Shown one piece after another: positions 14,930-22,130 of a stretch of 26,996 nucleotides of DNA; the first letter of the stretch is position 1; every line of letters starts with the position of its first letter. A program made the position numbers and the translations under genes. The DNA comes from JBBSVE01 sp038233815. GTDB taxonomy: Bacteria; Pseudomonadota; Alphaproteobacteria; Rhodobacterales; Rhodobacteraceae. Under the pieces are notes generated by a model, which was not told the origin of the DNA, made no database searches, and saw only the letters and a list, made by a program, of their open reading frames with translations. The stretch spans positions 1 to 26,996 of the forward strand of contig JBBSVE010000031.1 in the NCBI GenBank assembly GCA_038233815.1, written 5' to 3'.

Positions 14930-15703
14930 TCAGGAAAGGCGCGCCCTGACCGCCTGTAGATCGGTCCACGCCTCCCGCTTGGCAAGGGGGGTGCGCAGAA
15001 GATGCGCCGGGGAGAGCATCGGCATCACGGGGACGCCCGCACTCTCCAGCCACGCGCCGCGCAGCCGCTGGATGCCGCGCCGGTCCAGCAACGCGGCGAG
15101 CGCCGTGTTGCCCATCGCGATCACCGCAATCGGGCGCTTCAGCGCAATGTGACGCAGCAGGAAGGGGCGCAGCATCGCCGTCTCCTCCGCCGTGGGCTCC
15201 CGGTCGGCGGGCGGACGCCAGGGGAGTGCGGGGATCAGGTAGGCGGCTTCGCGTGGGTCGCTCGCACCCCGGGCGCGTCCGATGGCGGCGAGCATCCGGT
15301 CCAGCAGCGCGCCCTCGGCCCCCGCGAAGGGACGCCCGGCGGCATCCTCCTCACGCCCCGGTGCGCCGCCGACAATCATCAGGGGGGCGCCCGGATCGCC
15401 CTCGTTAAAGACAAGATTGCGCGCGCCTTTACGCAGGTCACACCACGCGAAGGCCGCGATCGCCTCGCGGAGGGCAGGAAGGGTTGTGGCAGCGGCGGCG
15501 CGGGTCTCCGCCTCTGCAACCGGGTCGGCGGGCAGGGAGGGGGAGGGCGCAGGCGCGGGTTTTGCCGGGGCGGCCACCTTGTCGGGCAGGGCGTAGCGGT
15601 TGAGGGCCGTCTCCGATATCGCCTCTGTCACGCCCAGATCGACCTGCCACGCCAACGCCGCGAGGGCGGCATTACGGTCGAAGGCATCCGGTTCCTGTCC
15701 CAT
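14930..15703 (-). CDS. family-4-like uracil-DNA glycosylase with altered motifs
   Basis: Homologous to the family 4 (SPO1-related) uracil-DNA glycosylases that remove uracil from DNA. The 257-aa protein has a variable Ala/Pro-rich N-terminal part (to about residue 70). It then has the family core: Asn-Leu-Val-Phe...GDPGAPLMIVGGAPGREED (motif 1, 112-120), GNTALAALL, and a C-terminal LLRTPLAKREAW. Three things are unusual. The Glu of GEAPG is Gly113. The usual HPAYLL reads SPAHLL (Ser231, His234). Only one of the four Fe-S cluster cysteines remains (Cys88). The start at ATG 15703 suits the family; the frame is open upstream but overlaps the pyrB promoter region. It lacks a ribosome binding site, and a -10-like TACTCT ends 6 nt before the ATG. 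It is the first gene of a unit with moaB. Confidence 0.85.
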   Translation of the reverse strand: MGQEPDAFDRNAALAALAWQVDLGVTEAISETALNRYALPDKVAAPAKPAPAPSPSLPADPVAEAETRAAAATTLPALREAIAAFAWCDLRKGARNLVFNEGDPGAPLMIVGGAPGREEDAAGRPFAGAEGALLDRMLAAIGRARGASDPREAAYLIPALPWRPPADREPTAEETAMLRPFLLRHIALKRPIAVIAMGNTALAALLDRRGIQRLRGAWLESAGVPVMPMLSPAHLLRTPLAKREAWTDLQAVRARLS

Positions 15704-15709
15704 CGCGTC

Positions 15710-15738
15710 AGAGTAGGCCGCGCCGCGCCGCGCGACAA
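15710..15738 (-). promoter_or_regulatory. possible promoter of the glycosylase gene, leaderless
   Basis: On the minus strand TTGTCG (15738-15733), a 17-nt spacer and TACTCT (15715-15710) precede the ATG at 15703 by 6 nt. This spacing would place the transcription start at or near the A of the start codon. Confidence 0.3.
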
Positions 15739-15757
15739 GGTGGCCGCGCGACGAGCA

Positions 15758-15786
15758 TTGCCCCACGCGTCCCGCCTTGCCATAAG
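15758..15786 (+). promoter_or_regulatory. probable promoter of the pyrB operon
   Basis: TTGCCC (15758-15763), a 17-nt spacer and CATAAG (15781-15786, four of six matches to TATAAT), 38 nt before the pyrB ATG. It lies in the 121-nt gap shared with the divergent glycosylase gene. Confidence 0.45.
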
Positions 15787-15824
15787 CGGACCACGGGACC
15801 GACGAGGCGGGGGAGACGCGGGAC

Positions 15825-16787
15825 ATGGCCTTTCGGGCGCGGCATCTGCTCGGCATCCAGCCCCTGTCGCCCGAGGATATCCGCACCGTCCTCAATCTCT
15901 CCGACACCTATGTCGACCTCAACCGTCGCTCGATAAAGAAATCCGACGCGCTGGCGGGGATGACGCAGATCAACATGTTCTTCGAGGCCTCGACCCGGAC
16001 GCAGGCCTCGTTCGAGCTGGCGGGAAAGCGGCTCGGTGCGGACGTGATGAACATGAGCGTGGCGCAGTCGAGCGTGAAGAAGGGCGAGACGCTGATCGAC
16101 ACGGCGCTGACGCTTAATGCCATGCACCCCGATCTGCTTGTGGTCCGGCATGGCGCGTCGGGTGCGGTGAACCTGCTGGCGGAGAAAGTGAATTGCGCCG
16201 TGCTCAACGCAGGCGACGGGCGGCATGAGCATCCGACGCAGGCGCTTCTGGACGCGCTGACGATCCGGCGCGCGAAGGGGCGGCTGCAACGTCTGACGGT
16301 CGCGATCTGCGGCGACATCGCGCACAGCCGGGTTGCGCGGTCGAACCTGATCCTGCTGGGCAAGATGGAGAATCGCATCCGCCTGATCGCACCGCCCACG
16401 CTGATGCCGCCGGGCGTGGAGGCGTTCGGCTGCGAGGTCTTCGATGACATGCGCGAAGGGCTCGAAGGCGCCGACGTGGTGATGATGCTCCGCCTCCAGC
16501 GCGAGCGGATGGACGGCGGCTTCGTGCCCTCCGAGCGAGAATATTACCACCGCTACGGGCTGGATGCGGAGAAGCTGTCCCACGCCAAGCCAGACGCCAT
16601 CGTGATGCACCCCGGCCCGATGAACCGCGGGGTGGAGATCGACGGGGAGCTGGCGGACGACATCAACAGATCGGTGATCCAGGAGCAGGTGGAGATGGGG
16701 GTCGCGGTGCGAATGGCCTGCATGGATCTGCTGGCGCGGAACCTCCGGGCGGAGCGCGAGGCGAATGCGGCGGGGGTGATGGTGTGA
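15825..16787 (+). CDS. pyrB: aspartate carbamoyltransferase catalytic subunit
   Basis: Joins carbamoyl phosphate and aspartate in the second step of de novo pyrimidine synthesis. The 320-aa product carries the carbamoyl-phosphate motif STRT (56-59) in FFEASTRTQ, the HPTQ motif (136-139) and the closing HPGP motif (262-265) followed by Met-Asn-Arg-Gly. Length and N-terminus fit alphaproteobacterial PyrB. A GGGGGAG run lies about 10 nt before the ATG. No regulatory chain (pyrI) is present. Instead the operon contains a dihydroorotase-like protein that has lost its active site, as in Pseudomonas, where PyrB needs the inactive PyrX for assembly. The stop TGA (16785-16787) overlaps the GTG start of the next gene in GTGA. 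Confidence 0.97.
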   Translation: MAFRARHLLGIQPLSPEDIRTVLNLSDTYVDLNRRSIKKSDALAGMTQINMFFEASTRTQASFELAGKRLGADVMNMSVAQSSVKKGETLIDTALTLNAMHPDLLVVRHGASGAVNLLAEKVNCAVLNAGDGRHEHPTQALLDALTIRRAKGRLQRLTVAICGDIAHSRVARSNLILLGKMENRIRLIAPPTLMPPGVEAFGCEVFDDMREGLEGADVVMMLRLQRERMDGGFVPSEREYYHRYGLDAEKLSHAKPDAIVMHPGPMNRGVEIDGELADDINRSVIQEQVEMGVAVRMACMDLLARNLRAEREANAAGVMV

Positions 16788-17182
16788 GCAATCTGGAGCG
16801 ATCAGTTTCACTCATCTCCAAGCTGGTGTTCAGATTGGAGCTAAACGGTGTATCGCCTGAAATTGTTTCGCCCAGGCACTTCTTCGGAGAAAGTCCATCC
16901 CATGAAGATTGTAATCTATTTGAAGCCTTGATCGAATGGTTGCTGTCTGAAGCTGTTGTCAGGAGAAAGGGAGATCGAAAAGGGGATGGAAACGGCCACT
17001 TTTATGTTCATGAGCTAATTCTAACGTCAAAAGGCTTTCAACTTCTTTCCATTGAGATATCCGCTAACCTGACGCTACGCGAGGCTGTCCACAATATCAA
17101 TTCCAAGCATGGTGGTCTGGCAGGGATGGGCGATTTTGTCGGAGGAGTTTTAGGCGGTTTCACAAAGTCGGTATCAAGCTGA
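16784..17182 (+). CDS. low-GC small protein of unknown function inside the pyr operon
   Basis: A 132-aa protein that I cannot name. The middle part (about 44-90) reads like a small helix-turn-helix or winged-helix unit: LFEALIEWLLSEAVVRRK, a Gly/Asp/Lys-rich wing, then Leu-Thr-Ser-Lys-Gly-Phe-Gln-Leu-Leu. The C-terminus (110-132) is Gly-rich and hydrophobic, with Gly-Asp-Phe at 116-118 and GGVLGGF at 120-126. GC is about 46% by hand count over 16801-17180, against clearly GC-rich flanking genes, so it looks acquired. It starts with GTG overlapping the pyrB stop (GTGA, 16784-16787) and its stop overlaps the next ATG (TGATG, 17180-17184), so its translation is tied to both neighbours. A GGAG at 16795-16798 lies after the start and is not relevant. 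DNA binding is only a guess. Confidence 0.75.
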   Translation: MSNLERSVSLISKLVFRLELNGVSPEIVSPRHFFGESPSHEDCNLFEALIEWLLSEAVVRRKGDRKGDGNGHFYVHELILTSKGFQLLSIEISANLTLREAVHNINSKHGGLAGMGDFVGGVLGGFTKSVSS

Positions 17183-18471
17183 TGACCCTCCACCTCACCA
17201 ACGCCCGCCTGATCGACCCCGAGGCCTGCGAGGTCCGCCCCGGCAGCCTCGTCCTCGACCACGGCGTCATCGCGGCGATGGACGTGGCCTCCTCCCCCAA
17301 GGGCGCCACCATCATCGACTGCCGCGGTCTCTGCCTCGCGCCCGGCATCGTCGACTGGGGCGTCAAGATCGGCGAGCCGGGGGAGCGGCATCGGGAGAGC
17401 TTCCGCTCCGCGGGCCTTGCGGCGGCGGCGGGGGGCGTCACCACGATCATCGCGCGGCCCGACACCATGCCCGCCATCGACACGCCGGAGGTGTTGGAGT
17501 TCGTCACCCGCCGCGCGGCGGAGGCGTCGGTGCGCGTGCGCCACATGGCGGCCCTCACCAAGGGGCGCCTCGGCGCGGAGATGACGGAGATCGGATTCCT
17601 CCTCGACGCGGGTGCTGTCGCCTTTACCGACGGCGATCATGTCGCGACGGACACCAAGGTGCTGGCCCGCGCGCTGACCTATGCCCGGAGCCTCGGCGCG
17701 CTGGTCGTGGGCCATCCGCAGGAGCCGGTCCTGTCGCGGGGGGCCGCCGCCACGTCGGGCAAGTTCGCCTCGCTGCTGGGCCTACCGCATGTGCACGCCA
17801 TGGCCGAACGTATCGGCCTCGACCGCGACGTGGGGCTCGCCGAGATGACGGGCGTGCGCTACCACGCCGACCAGATCACCACCGCGCGCAGCCTGCCTGC
17901 GCTCGCCCGCGCCAAGGCCAACGGGCTGGACATCACGGCGGGGGTCTCGATCCACCATCTGACGTTGAACGAGTTCGACGTGGGTGATTACCGCAGCTTC
18001 TTCAAGCTTACCCCGCCGCTGCGATCCGAGGATGACCGGCTGGCGATGGTGGAGGCGGTGGCCGAAGGCCTGATCGACGTGATCTGCTCCCAGCACACAC
18101 CCGCCGACGAGGAGAGCAAGCGCCTGCCGTTCGAGGACGCGGCCTCGGGCGCGGTGGGGTTGGAGACGATGCTCCCGGCGGCGATGCGGCTTTATCATGC
18201 GGGCGCGCTGGACCTGCCGCAGCTGTTCCGGGCGATGTCGCTGAACCCCGCGCGCAGGCTGGGGCTGCCGCAAGGGCGCATGGCCTTGGGCGCGCCGGCC
18301 GATGTGGTGCTGTTCGATCCCGATGCGCCGTTTCTACTGGATCGCTGGACGTTGCAGTCGAAATCGAAGAACACACCCTTTGACGGGCAGCGGATGGAGG
18401 GTCGGGTGGTCGCCACATACGTCGCCGGGCGCAAGGTCTGGCCCCGGACGGAGGAGACACGCGATGCCTGA
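17182..18471 (+). CDS. pyrC: dihydroorotase-like protein, probably inactive (PyrX/PyrC' type)
   Basis: A 429-aa member of the dihydroorotase branch of the amidohydrolase superfamily. The overall pattern is kept: LAPGIVD (52-58), then Gly-Glu-Pro-Gly (64-67), AAAAGGVTT, ITAGVSIHHL (His258-His259), and GAVGLETMLP. The catalytic parts are not. The metal-binding HxH after the early Asp is replaced (Asp58-Trp-Gly-Val-Lys), and the DHAPH loop with the catalytic Asp reads Ser303-Gln-His-Thr-Pro. This is the pattern of the inactive PyrX (PyrC') proteins that pair with PyrB in pseudomonads. It is probably a structural or regulatory partner of PyrB; an active dihydroorotase should then be elsewhere in the genome. 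The start overlaps the preceding stop (TGATG) and its stop overlaps the plsY start by 8 nt. Confidence 0.88.
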   Translation: MTLHLTNARLIDPEACEVRPGSLVLDHGVIAAMDVASSPKGATIIDCRGLCLAPGIVDWGVKIGEPGERHRESFRSAGLAAAAGGVTTIIARPDTMPAIDTPEVLEFVTRRAAEASVRVRHMAALTKGRLGAEMTEIGFLLDAGAVAFTDGDHVATDTKVLARALTYARSLGALVVGHPQEPVLSRGAAATSGKFASLLGLPHVHAMAERIGLDRDVGLAEMTGVRYHADQITTARSLPALARAKANGLDITAGVSIHHLTLNEFDVGDYRSFFKLTPPLRSEDDRLAMVEAVAEGLIDVICSQHTPADEESKRLPFEDAASGAVGLETMLPAAMRLYHAGALDLPQLFRAMSLNPARRLGLPQGRMALGAPADVVLFDPDAPFLLDRWTLQSKSKNTPFDGQRMEGRVVATYVAGRKVWPRTEETRDA

Positions 18472-19075
18472 TCTTGTGACGCCGCAGGGTGTGCTCATCC
18501 TCGTGGCGGTGCTGGCCTATCTGCTGGGGTCGGTTCCGTTCGGGCTGGTCATCACGCGGGCGCTGGGGCTGGGCGATCTGCGCAAGGTGGGCTCGGGCAA
18601 CATCGGGGCGACCAACGTGCTCCGCACCGGGAACCGGGGGGCGGCGCTGGCCACGCTTTTGCTGGATGCGGGCACGGGGGCGATCGCGGTGCTGGTCGCG
18701 CGCGCGGTCACCGGGGCGGATGATGCGGCGCAAGTTGCGGGCCTGGCGGCGTTTCTGGGGCACATCTACCCGGTCTATCTGGGATTTCGCGGCGGCAAGG
18801 GGGTCGCGACGCTGTTCGGCACGCTTCTGGCACTGGCATGGCCGGTGGGGCTTGCGGCCTGCGCCACCTGGGCGGTGGCTGCGGCGGTGTCGCGCATCTC
18901 CTCGCTGGCGGCACTGGTTGCGGCGGGGTCGGTGATGCTCTGGATGGTTGTGCTCGGGTCGGTGGAGGCGCTGGGCGCGGGGGCGATCTTCACGATCCTC
19001 GTCTATTGGCGGCACCGGGCCAACATCGCGCGGCTGCTGGCGGGAACCGAGCCGCGGATCGGTGGGAAGGGCTGA
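18464..19075 (+). CDS. plsY: glycerol-3-phosphate acyltransferase (acyl-phosphate dependent)
   Basis: Inner-membrane enzyme that acylates glycerol 3-phosphate from acyl phosphate, the first step of phospholipid synthesis. The 203-aa product has the family motifs GSVPFG (22-27), GSGNIGATNVLR (43-54) and GHIYPVYLGFRGGKG (99-113), spread among about five hydrophobic helices. Length is standard. The start ATG 18464 lies inside the end of pyrC (8-nt overlap) and has GGAGGAG at 18450-18456, 7 nt upstream; the frame is open upstream but that is pyrC territory. It closes the pyr operon. The link with pyrimidine genes is positional; I see no functional reason for it. Confidence 0.95.
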   Translation: MPDLVTPQGVLILVAVLAYLLGSVPFGLVITRALGLGDLRKVGSGNIGATNVLRTGNRGAALATLLLDAGTGAIAVLVARAVTGADDAAQVAGLAAFLGHIYPVYLGFRGGKGVATLFGTLLALAWPVGLAACATWAVAAAVSRISSLAALVAAGSVMLWMVVLGSVEALGAGAIFTILVYWRHRANIARLLAGTEPRIGGKG

Positions 19076-19087
19076 CCGGGGCGCCGG

Positions 19088-19116
19088 TTGACTTGCCGTA
19101 GCCCGTCCCCGACACA
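19088..19116 (+). promoter_or_regulatory. possible promoter of the MscS gene
   Basis: TTGACT (19088-19093) is a good -35 match in the 66-nt gap after plsY, but the sequence 17 nt downstream (GACACA) is a poor -10. The channel gene may instead be read from the pyr operon. Confidence 0.25.
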
Positions 19117-19141
19117 GATCCGCACTCGGCACGGGGGGCGC

Positions 19142-20149
19142 ATGGACAATCTTTCGGACATCAACGCGAGCATCGGCGGGCTTTACGAAAAGCTGCAGGG
19201 CTGGATCAACGGCGGCATCAAGCTGGTCCCGAACCTGGTTGCAGCCCTGTTGCTGTTCCTCGTCTTCTGGGCGATCAGCAGGCTTGTCGCGATGGCAATC
19301 CGCAAATCGGTGAGCCATGCCGGACGGCCGACGCTCGCCAATGTCGGCGCGTCGCTGGGCGGCTGGGCGATCCTCATCCTTGGGTTCCTTCTGGCCGCCA
19401 CGGTGGTGCTTCCGTCGCTGAAACCGGGCGATCTCGTCTCCGGTCTCGGCATCGGGTCGGTGGCGATCGGGTTCGCGTTCAAGGACATCCTGCAAAACCT
19501 GCTGTCGGGTGTGCTCATCCTGATCCGCCAGCCGTTCCGGGTCGGCGATCAGATCGTCGTGGGGGAGTTCGAGGGCACGGTCGAGGATATCGAGACCCGC
19601 GCCACGATCCTCAAGACCTACGACGGGCGGCGCGTGGTGATCCCCAACGCGGATATTTACACGCGGTCGGTGATCGTGAATACCGCGCACCCGCTCCGCC
19701 GCTCGCAATACGACATCGGCATCGGCTACGGCGACGACTGGGACGAGGCGATGGCGGTCATGATCACCGCCGCGCTGGGCTGCGAGGGGGTGGAGGCCGA
19801 TCCCGCACCGGAAGCGCTGCCCATCGGGCTCGACGAAAGCCAGAAGACGGTGCGTCTGCGCTGGTGGACGAAATCGGTCAGGACCGAGACGGTGCACACC
19901 TCGGCGCAGGTGATCCGCGCGGTGTCCAATGCGCTGAAAGACGCAGGCATCGATCCGCCCTATCCAACGCAGGTGATGCTGATGCACGACCAGACCGAGG
20001 AGACGGACGGCGATCGCAACGCCCAGCGCGAAGGCTGGCCCGCCGGAAAGGAGCCGCCGAAATCGGCCCGATTGGTGCGCGAGGAGAAAAAGACCGACGC
20101 TGGGGGGGAGCGACCCGGACTGATGCCCGACCAGCGCGACGCGTCCTAG
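19142..20149 (+). CDS. MscS-family mechanosensitive ion channel
   Basis: A small-conductance mechanosensitive channel that opens under membrane tension during osmotic downshift. The 335-aa product has three predicted helices (about 30-52, 68-90 and 98-130). The third is the pore helix with the conserved Gly/Ala pattern: GIGSVAIGFAFKDILQNL, then Leu-Leu-Ser-Gly. The beta domain follows, with PFRVGDQI (131-138) and VIPNADIYTRSVIVN. The C-terminal 50 or so residues are very polar (Lys, Glu, Arg) and extend past the usual MscS core. ATG 19142 fits the family start; the run of G before it (19133-19138) is a weak ribosome binding site. An upstream in-frame start at 19088 overlaps the TTGACT motif and is less likely. 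Its stop overlaps that of gshA in CTAG (20146-20149). Confidence 0.92.
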   Translation: MDNLSDINASIGGLYEKLQGWINGGIKLVPNLVAALLLFLVFWAISRLVAMAIRKSVSHAGRPTLANVGASLGGWAILILGFLLAATVVLPSLKPGDLVSGLGIGSVAIGFAFKDILQNLLSGVLILIRQPFRVGDQIVVGEFEGTVEDIETRATILKTYDGRRVVIPNADIYTRSVIVNTAHPLRRSQYDIGIGYGDDWDEAMAVMITAALGCEGVEADPAPEALPIGLDESQKTVRLRWWTKSVRTETVHTSAQVIRAVSNALKDAGIDPPYPTQVMLMHDQTEETDGDRNAQREGWPAGKEPPKSARLVREEKKTDAGGERPGLMPDQRDAS

Positions 20150-21492
20150 AGCCGGGCGGCCTCATAGATCGGGGTCAGATCCCCGGCCCATGGCCCGTGG
20201 TATAGCGCGAGATAGCGGTCGGCCTGCGTCTCGCCCGACTTGAGGCTCCGGGCCAGCGGGGCGAGCAGCGCCTCCTCGCCATGCCCGCGCGCGGCGAGAC
20301 CCGCGTGGGACAGACCGACCGCCGCTTGCGCGAGATCGGCGATCCGCACGCCGCCCGCTTCGCCCTGCAATGCATCGACCGAGGCCGCGACGCGCAGCCC
20401 TTCGCGGGTGTCGGCCGAAAGTCCCCGCACCAGATTCCATGCCGCGTCGAGTGCCGCATCGTCATAGAGCAGCCCGACCCAGAACGCCGGCAGCGCTACG
20501 GTATAGTCGCGGCTGCCCATGTCGGCGCCCCGCATCTCGATATATTTCTTGGCGCGTGCTTCGGGGAATACCGTCGTCATGTGGTCGGCCCAGTCCGACA
20601 GGGTCGGGCGCTCACCGGGCAGGGCGGGCAACTCGCCCTTCAGGAAATCGCGGAACGACTGACCCAGCGCATTGATGTAGCGCCCATCGCGGTAGACGAA
20701 ATACATCGGCACATCGAGCACCCAGTCGACATAGGCCTGAAAGCCCATCCCGTCTTCGAAGGCGAACGCCAACATACCGGTGCGGCTGTTATCGAGCCCG
20801 CGCCAGATCCGGCTGCGCCAGCTCTTGTGACCATTGAGCTCGCCGTCGAAGAACGGCGAGGAGGCGAAGAGTGCGGTCGCAACCGGTTGAAGCGCGAGGC
20901 TGACGCGCATCTTCTTTACGAAATCCGCCTCCGAGCCGAAGTCGAGGTTCACCTGCACCGTCGAGGTCCGGTACATCATCTGCGTGCCGTGCGTGCCGAC
21001 ATGGCCCATATAGTCGGTCATCAAACGGTAGCGGCCCTTGGGCATCCGGTCCATCTGGTCGTGGGACCAGTCCGGCGCGGCCCCGATCCCCAGAAACGCG
21101 ATCCCCAGCGGCTCGGCCACCGCCTTCGCCTCCGCCAGATGGGCGTCGAATTCCGCCGCGGTCTGGATCACCGACTCCAGAGGCGCGCCGGACAGCTCGA
21201 ACTGGCCGCCGGGCTCAAGGCTGATGTTCGCGCCGTCCTTCACCAGACCGATCAGCGCATCGCCCTCGCGCACCTCCGCCCAGCCGAAGCGGTCGCGCAT
21301 CCCCTCCAGCAGCGCGCGGATCGAGGCGGGACCGTCATAGGGCAGCGGCAGGCGGTCGGCGGTGGTGAAGGCGAACTTCTCGTGCTCGGTGCCGATGCGC
21401 CACTGGCCCCTGGGTTTGCAGCCGGACGCCATGTAAGCCGCGAGCTGCTCGAAGCTCTCGATCTCGCCGCCGCCGGACTGGGGAATGGACAT
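20146..21492 (-). CDS. gshA: glutamate--cysteine ligase (plant-type, GCS2 family)
   Basis: Makes gamma-glutamylcysteine, the first and rate-limiting step of glutathione synthesis. The 448-aa product resembles the plant/alphaproteobacterial type, not the E. coli type: GTEHEKF (34-40), DGANISLEPGGQFELSG (about 86-102), a Met-Tyr-Arg-Thr-Ser-Thr-Val-Gln-Val-Asn strand, and the C-terminal Arg-Gly-Ala-Asp-Met-Gly-Ser. Length is typical. I found one Cys (Cys25), so the disulfide redox switch of plant enzymes cannot form within a chain. GGAG lies 8 nt before the ATG. It is the third gene of rsmE - membrane protein - gshA, but a promoter-like TTGACA 12 nt from GCTACAG lies just upstream, so it may also have its own transcript. 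Confidence 0.95.
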   Translation of the reverse strand: MSIPQSGGGEIESFEQLAAYMASGCKPRGQWRIGTEHEKFAFTTADRLPLPYDGPASIRALLEGMRDRFGWAEVREGDALIGLVKDGANISLEPGGQFELSGAPLESVIQTAAEFDAHLAEAKAVAEPLGIAFLGIGAAPDWSHDQMDRMPKGRYRLMTDYMGHVGTHGTQMMYRTSTVQVNLDFGSEADFVKKMRVSLALQPVATALFASSPFFDGELNGHKSWRSRIWRGLDNSRTGMLAFAFEDGMGFQAYVDWVLDVPMYFVYRDGRYINALGQSFRDFLKGELPALPGERPTLSDWADHMTTVFPEARAKKYIEMRGADMGSRDYTVALPAFWVGLLYDDAALDAAWNLVRGLSADTREGLRVAASVDALQGEAGGVRIADLAQAAVGLSHAGLAARGHGEEALLAPLARSLKSGETQADRYLALYHGPWAGDLTPIYEAARL

Positions 21493-21545
21493 GGACGGAG
21501 CTCCGGTCGGGGGCCCTGCGTGGGGCGTGGCATCAGGGGCACAGA

Positions 21546-21572
21546 CCTGTAGCGCGCGCCGGGTGCTGTCAA
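21546..21572 (-). promoter_or_regulatory. possible promoter of gshA
   Basis: On the minus strand TTGACAG (21572-21566) is followed after 12 nt by GCTACAG. This fits the alphaproteobacterial housekeeping pattern described in Caulobacter (TTGAC-type box, 10-14 nt, GCTANA). The -35 box contains the stop codon of the preceding gene (minus 21571-21569). Confidence 0.4.
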
Positions 21573-22114
21573 GGCTGCGCGAGGGCGCGGCGCCAGATCA
21601 CGCGGCTCTGCGGGAGAGTGGTGAGGCCGGTCGCCTCCGACCGTCCGGGGGCGGGCTTTTCAAGCGCGGTCAGAAGCGCATCGGTGCGCAGGCCCGGAAG
21701 TGCGGCAAAGCTGTCGAACAGGCGGTCGGCTCCCAAAGCCTCCACCGGGATCAGCAGGGCCTGATTGTCCGACGTCTTGAGCCGCCAGAAGCGTCGGCCG
21801 TTCGCGGTCAGCAGCCTGAGTTCGGTGAGATCCGCCAGCGACAGAGCGCCCCCCGTGGCGGGGCCGAAAAAGCTGACCTGCCCCTCCACAACCTCGACCA
21901 CGCCCGGCGCCTCGCCCGGCTGCGCGAACCGCATACGGCGGGAGGCATGGACCCCGAGGCCCGCACCAAGCGCCAGCACCAGCGCCCCGAGCGGCACGAG
22001 GATCAGCCCGCCCAGCCACACGAGCCACGCCCCGAAAAGCGCCACGCAAGCGGCGCCGATGATCTCCCGCATCCGCCAGAGCGTGTCGCGCAGGTCGTCG
22101 CGGATCAGGGCCAT
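21569..22114 (-). CDS. membrane protein of unknown function between rsmE and gshA
   Basis: A 181-aa protein I do not recognise. Two adjacent hydrophobic helices fill about residues 18-56, separated by a Trp-Leu-Gly-Gly turn, and a soluble domain follows. That domain has alternating strands (Gly-Val-Val-Glu-Val-Val-Glu-Gly-Gln-Val-Ser-Phe-Phe, Arg-Phe-Trp-Arg-Leu-Lys-Thr) and recalls PH-like domains of small bacterial membrane proteins; this is a fold impression only. It starts 16 nt after the rsmE stop without a good ribosome binding site, so it is probably coupled to rsmE. Long plus-strand frames over it are shadows of the GC-rich sequence. Confidence 0.7.
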   Translation of the reverse strand: MALIRDDLRDTLWRMREIIGAACVALFGAWLVWLGGLILVPLGALVLALGAGLGVHASRRMRFAQPGEAPGVVEVVEGQVSFFGPATGGALSLADLTELRLLTANGRRFWRLKTSDNQALLIPVEALGADRLFDSFAALPGLRTDALLTALEKPAPGRSEATGLTTLPQSRVIWRRALAQP

Positions 22115-22130
22115 GGGCGCGCGGCCCCGG

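Noticed and set aside
18008..19987. 659-codon minus-strand frame opposite the dihydroorotase-like gene, plsY and mscS
   Set aside because: It spans three well-supported genes on the other strand and shows only shadow composition.
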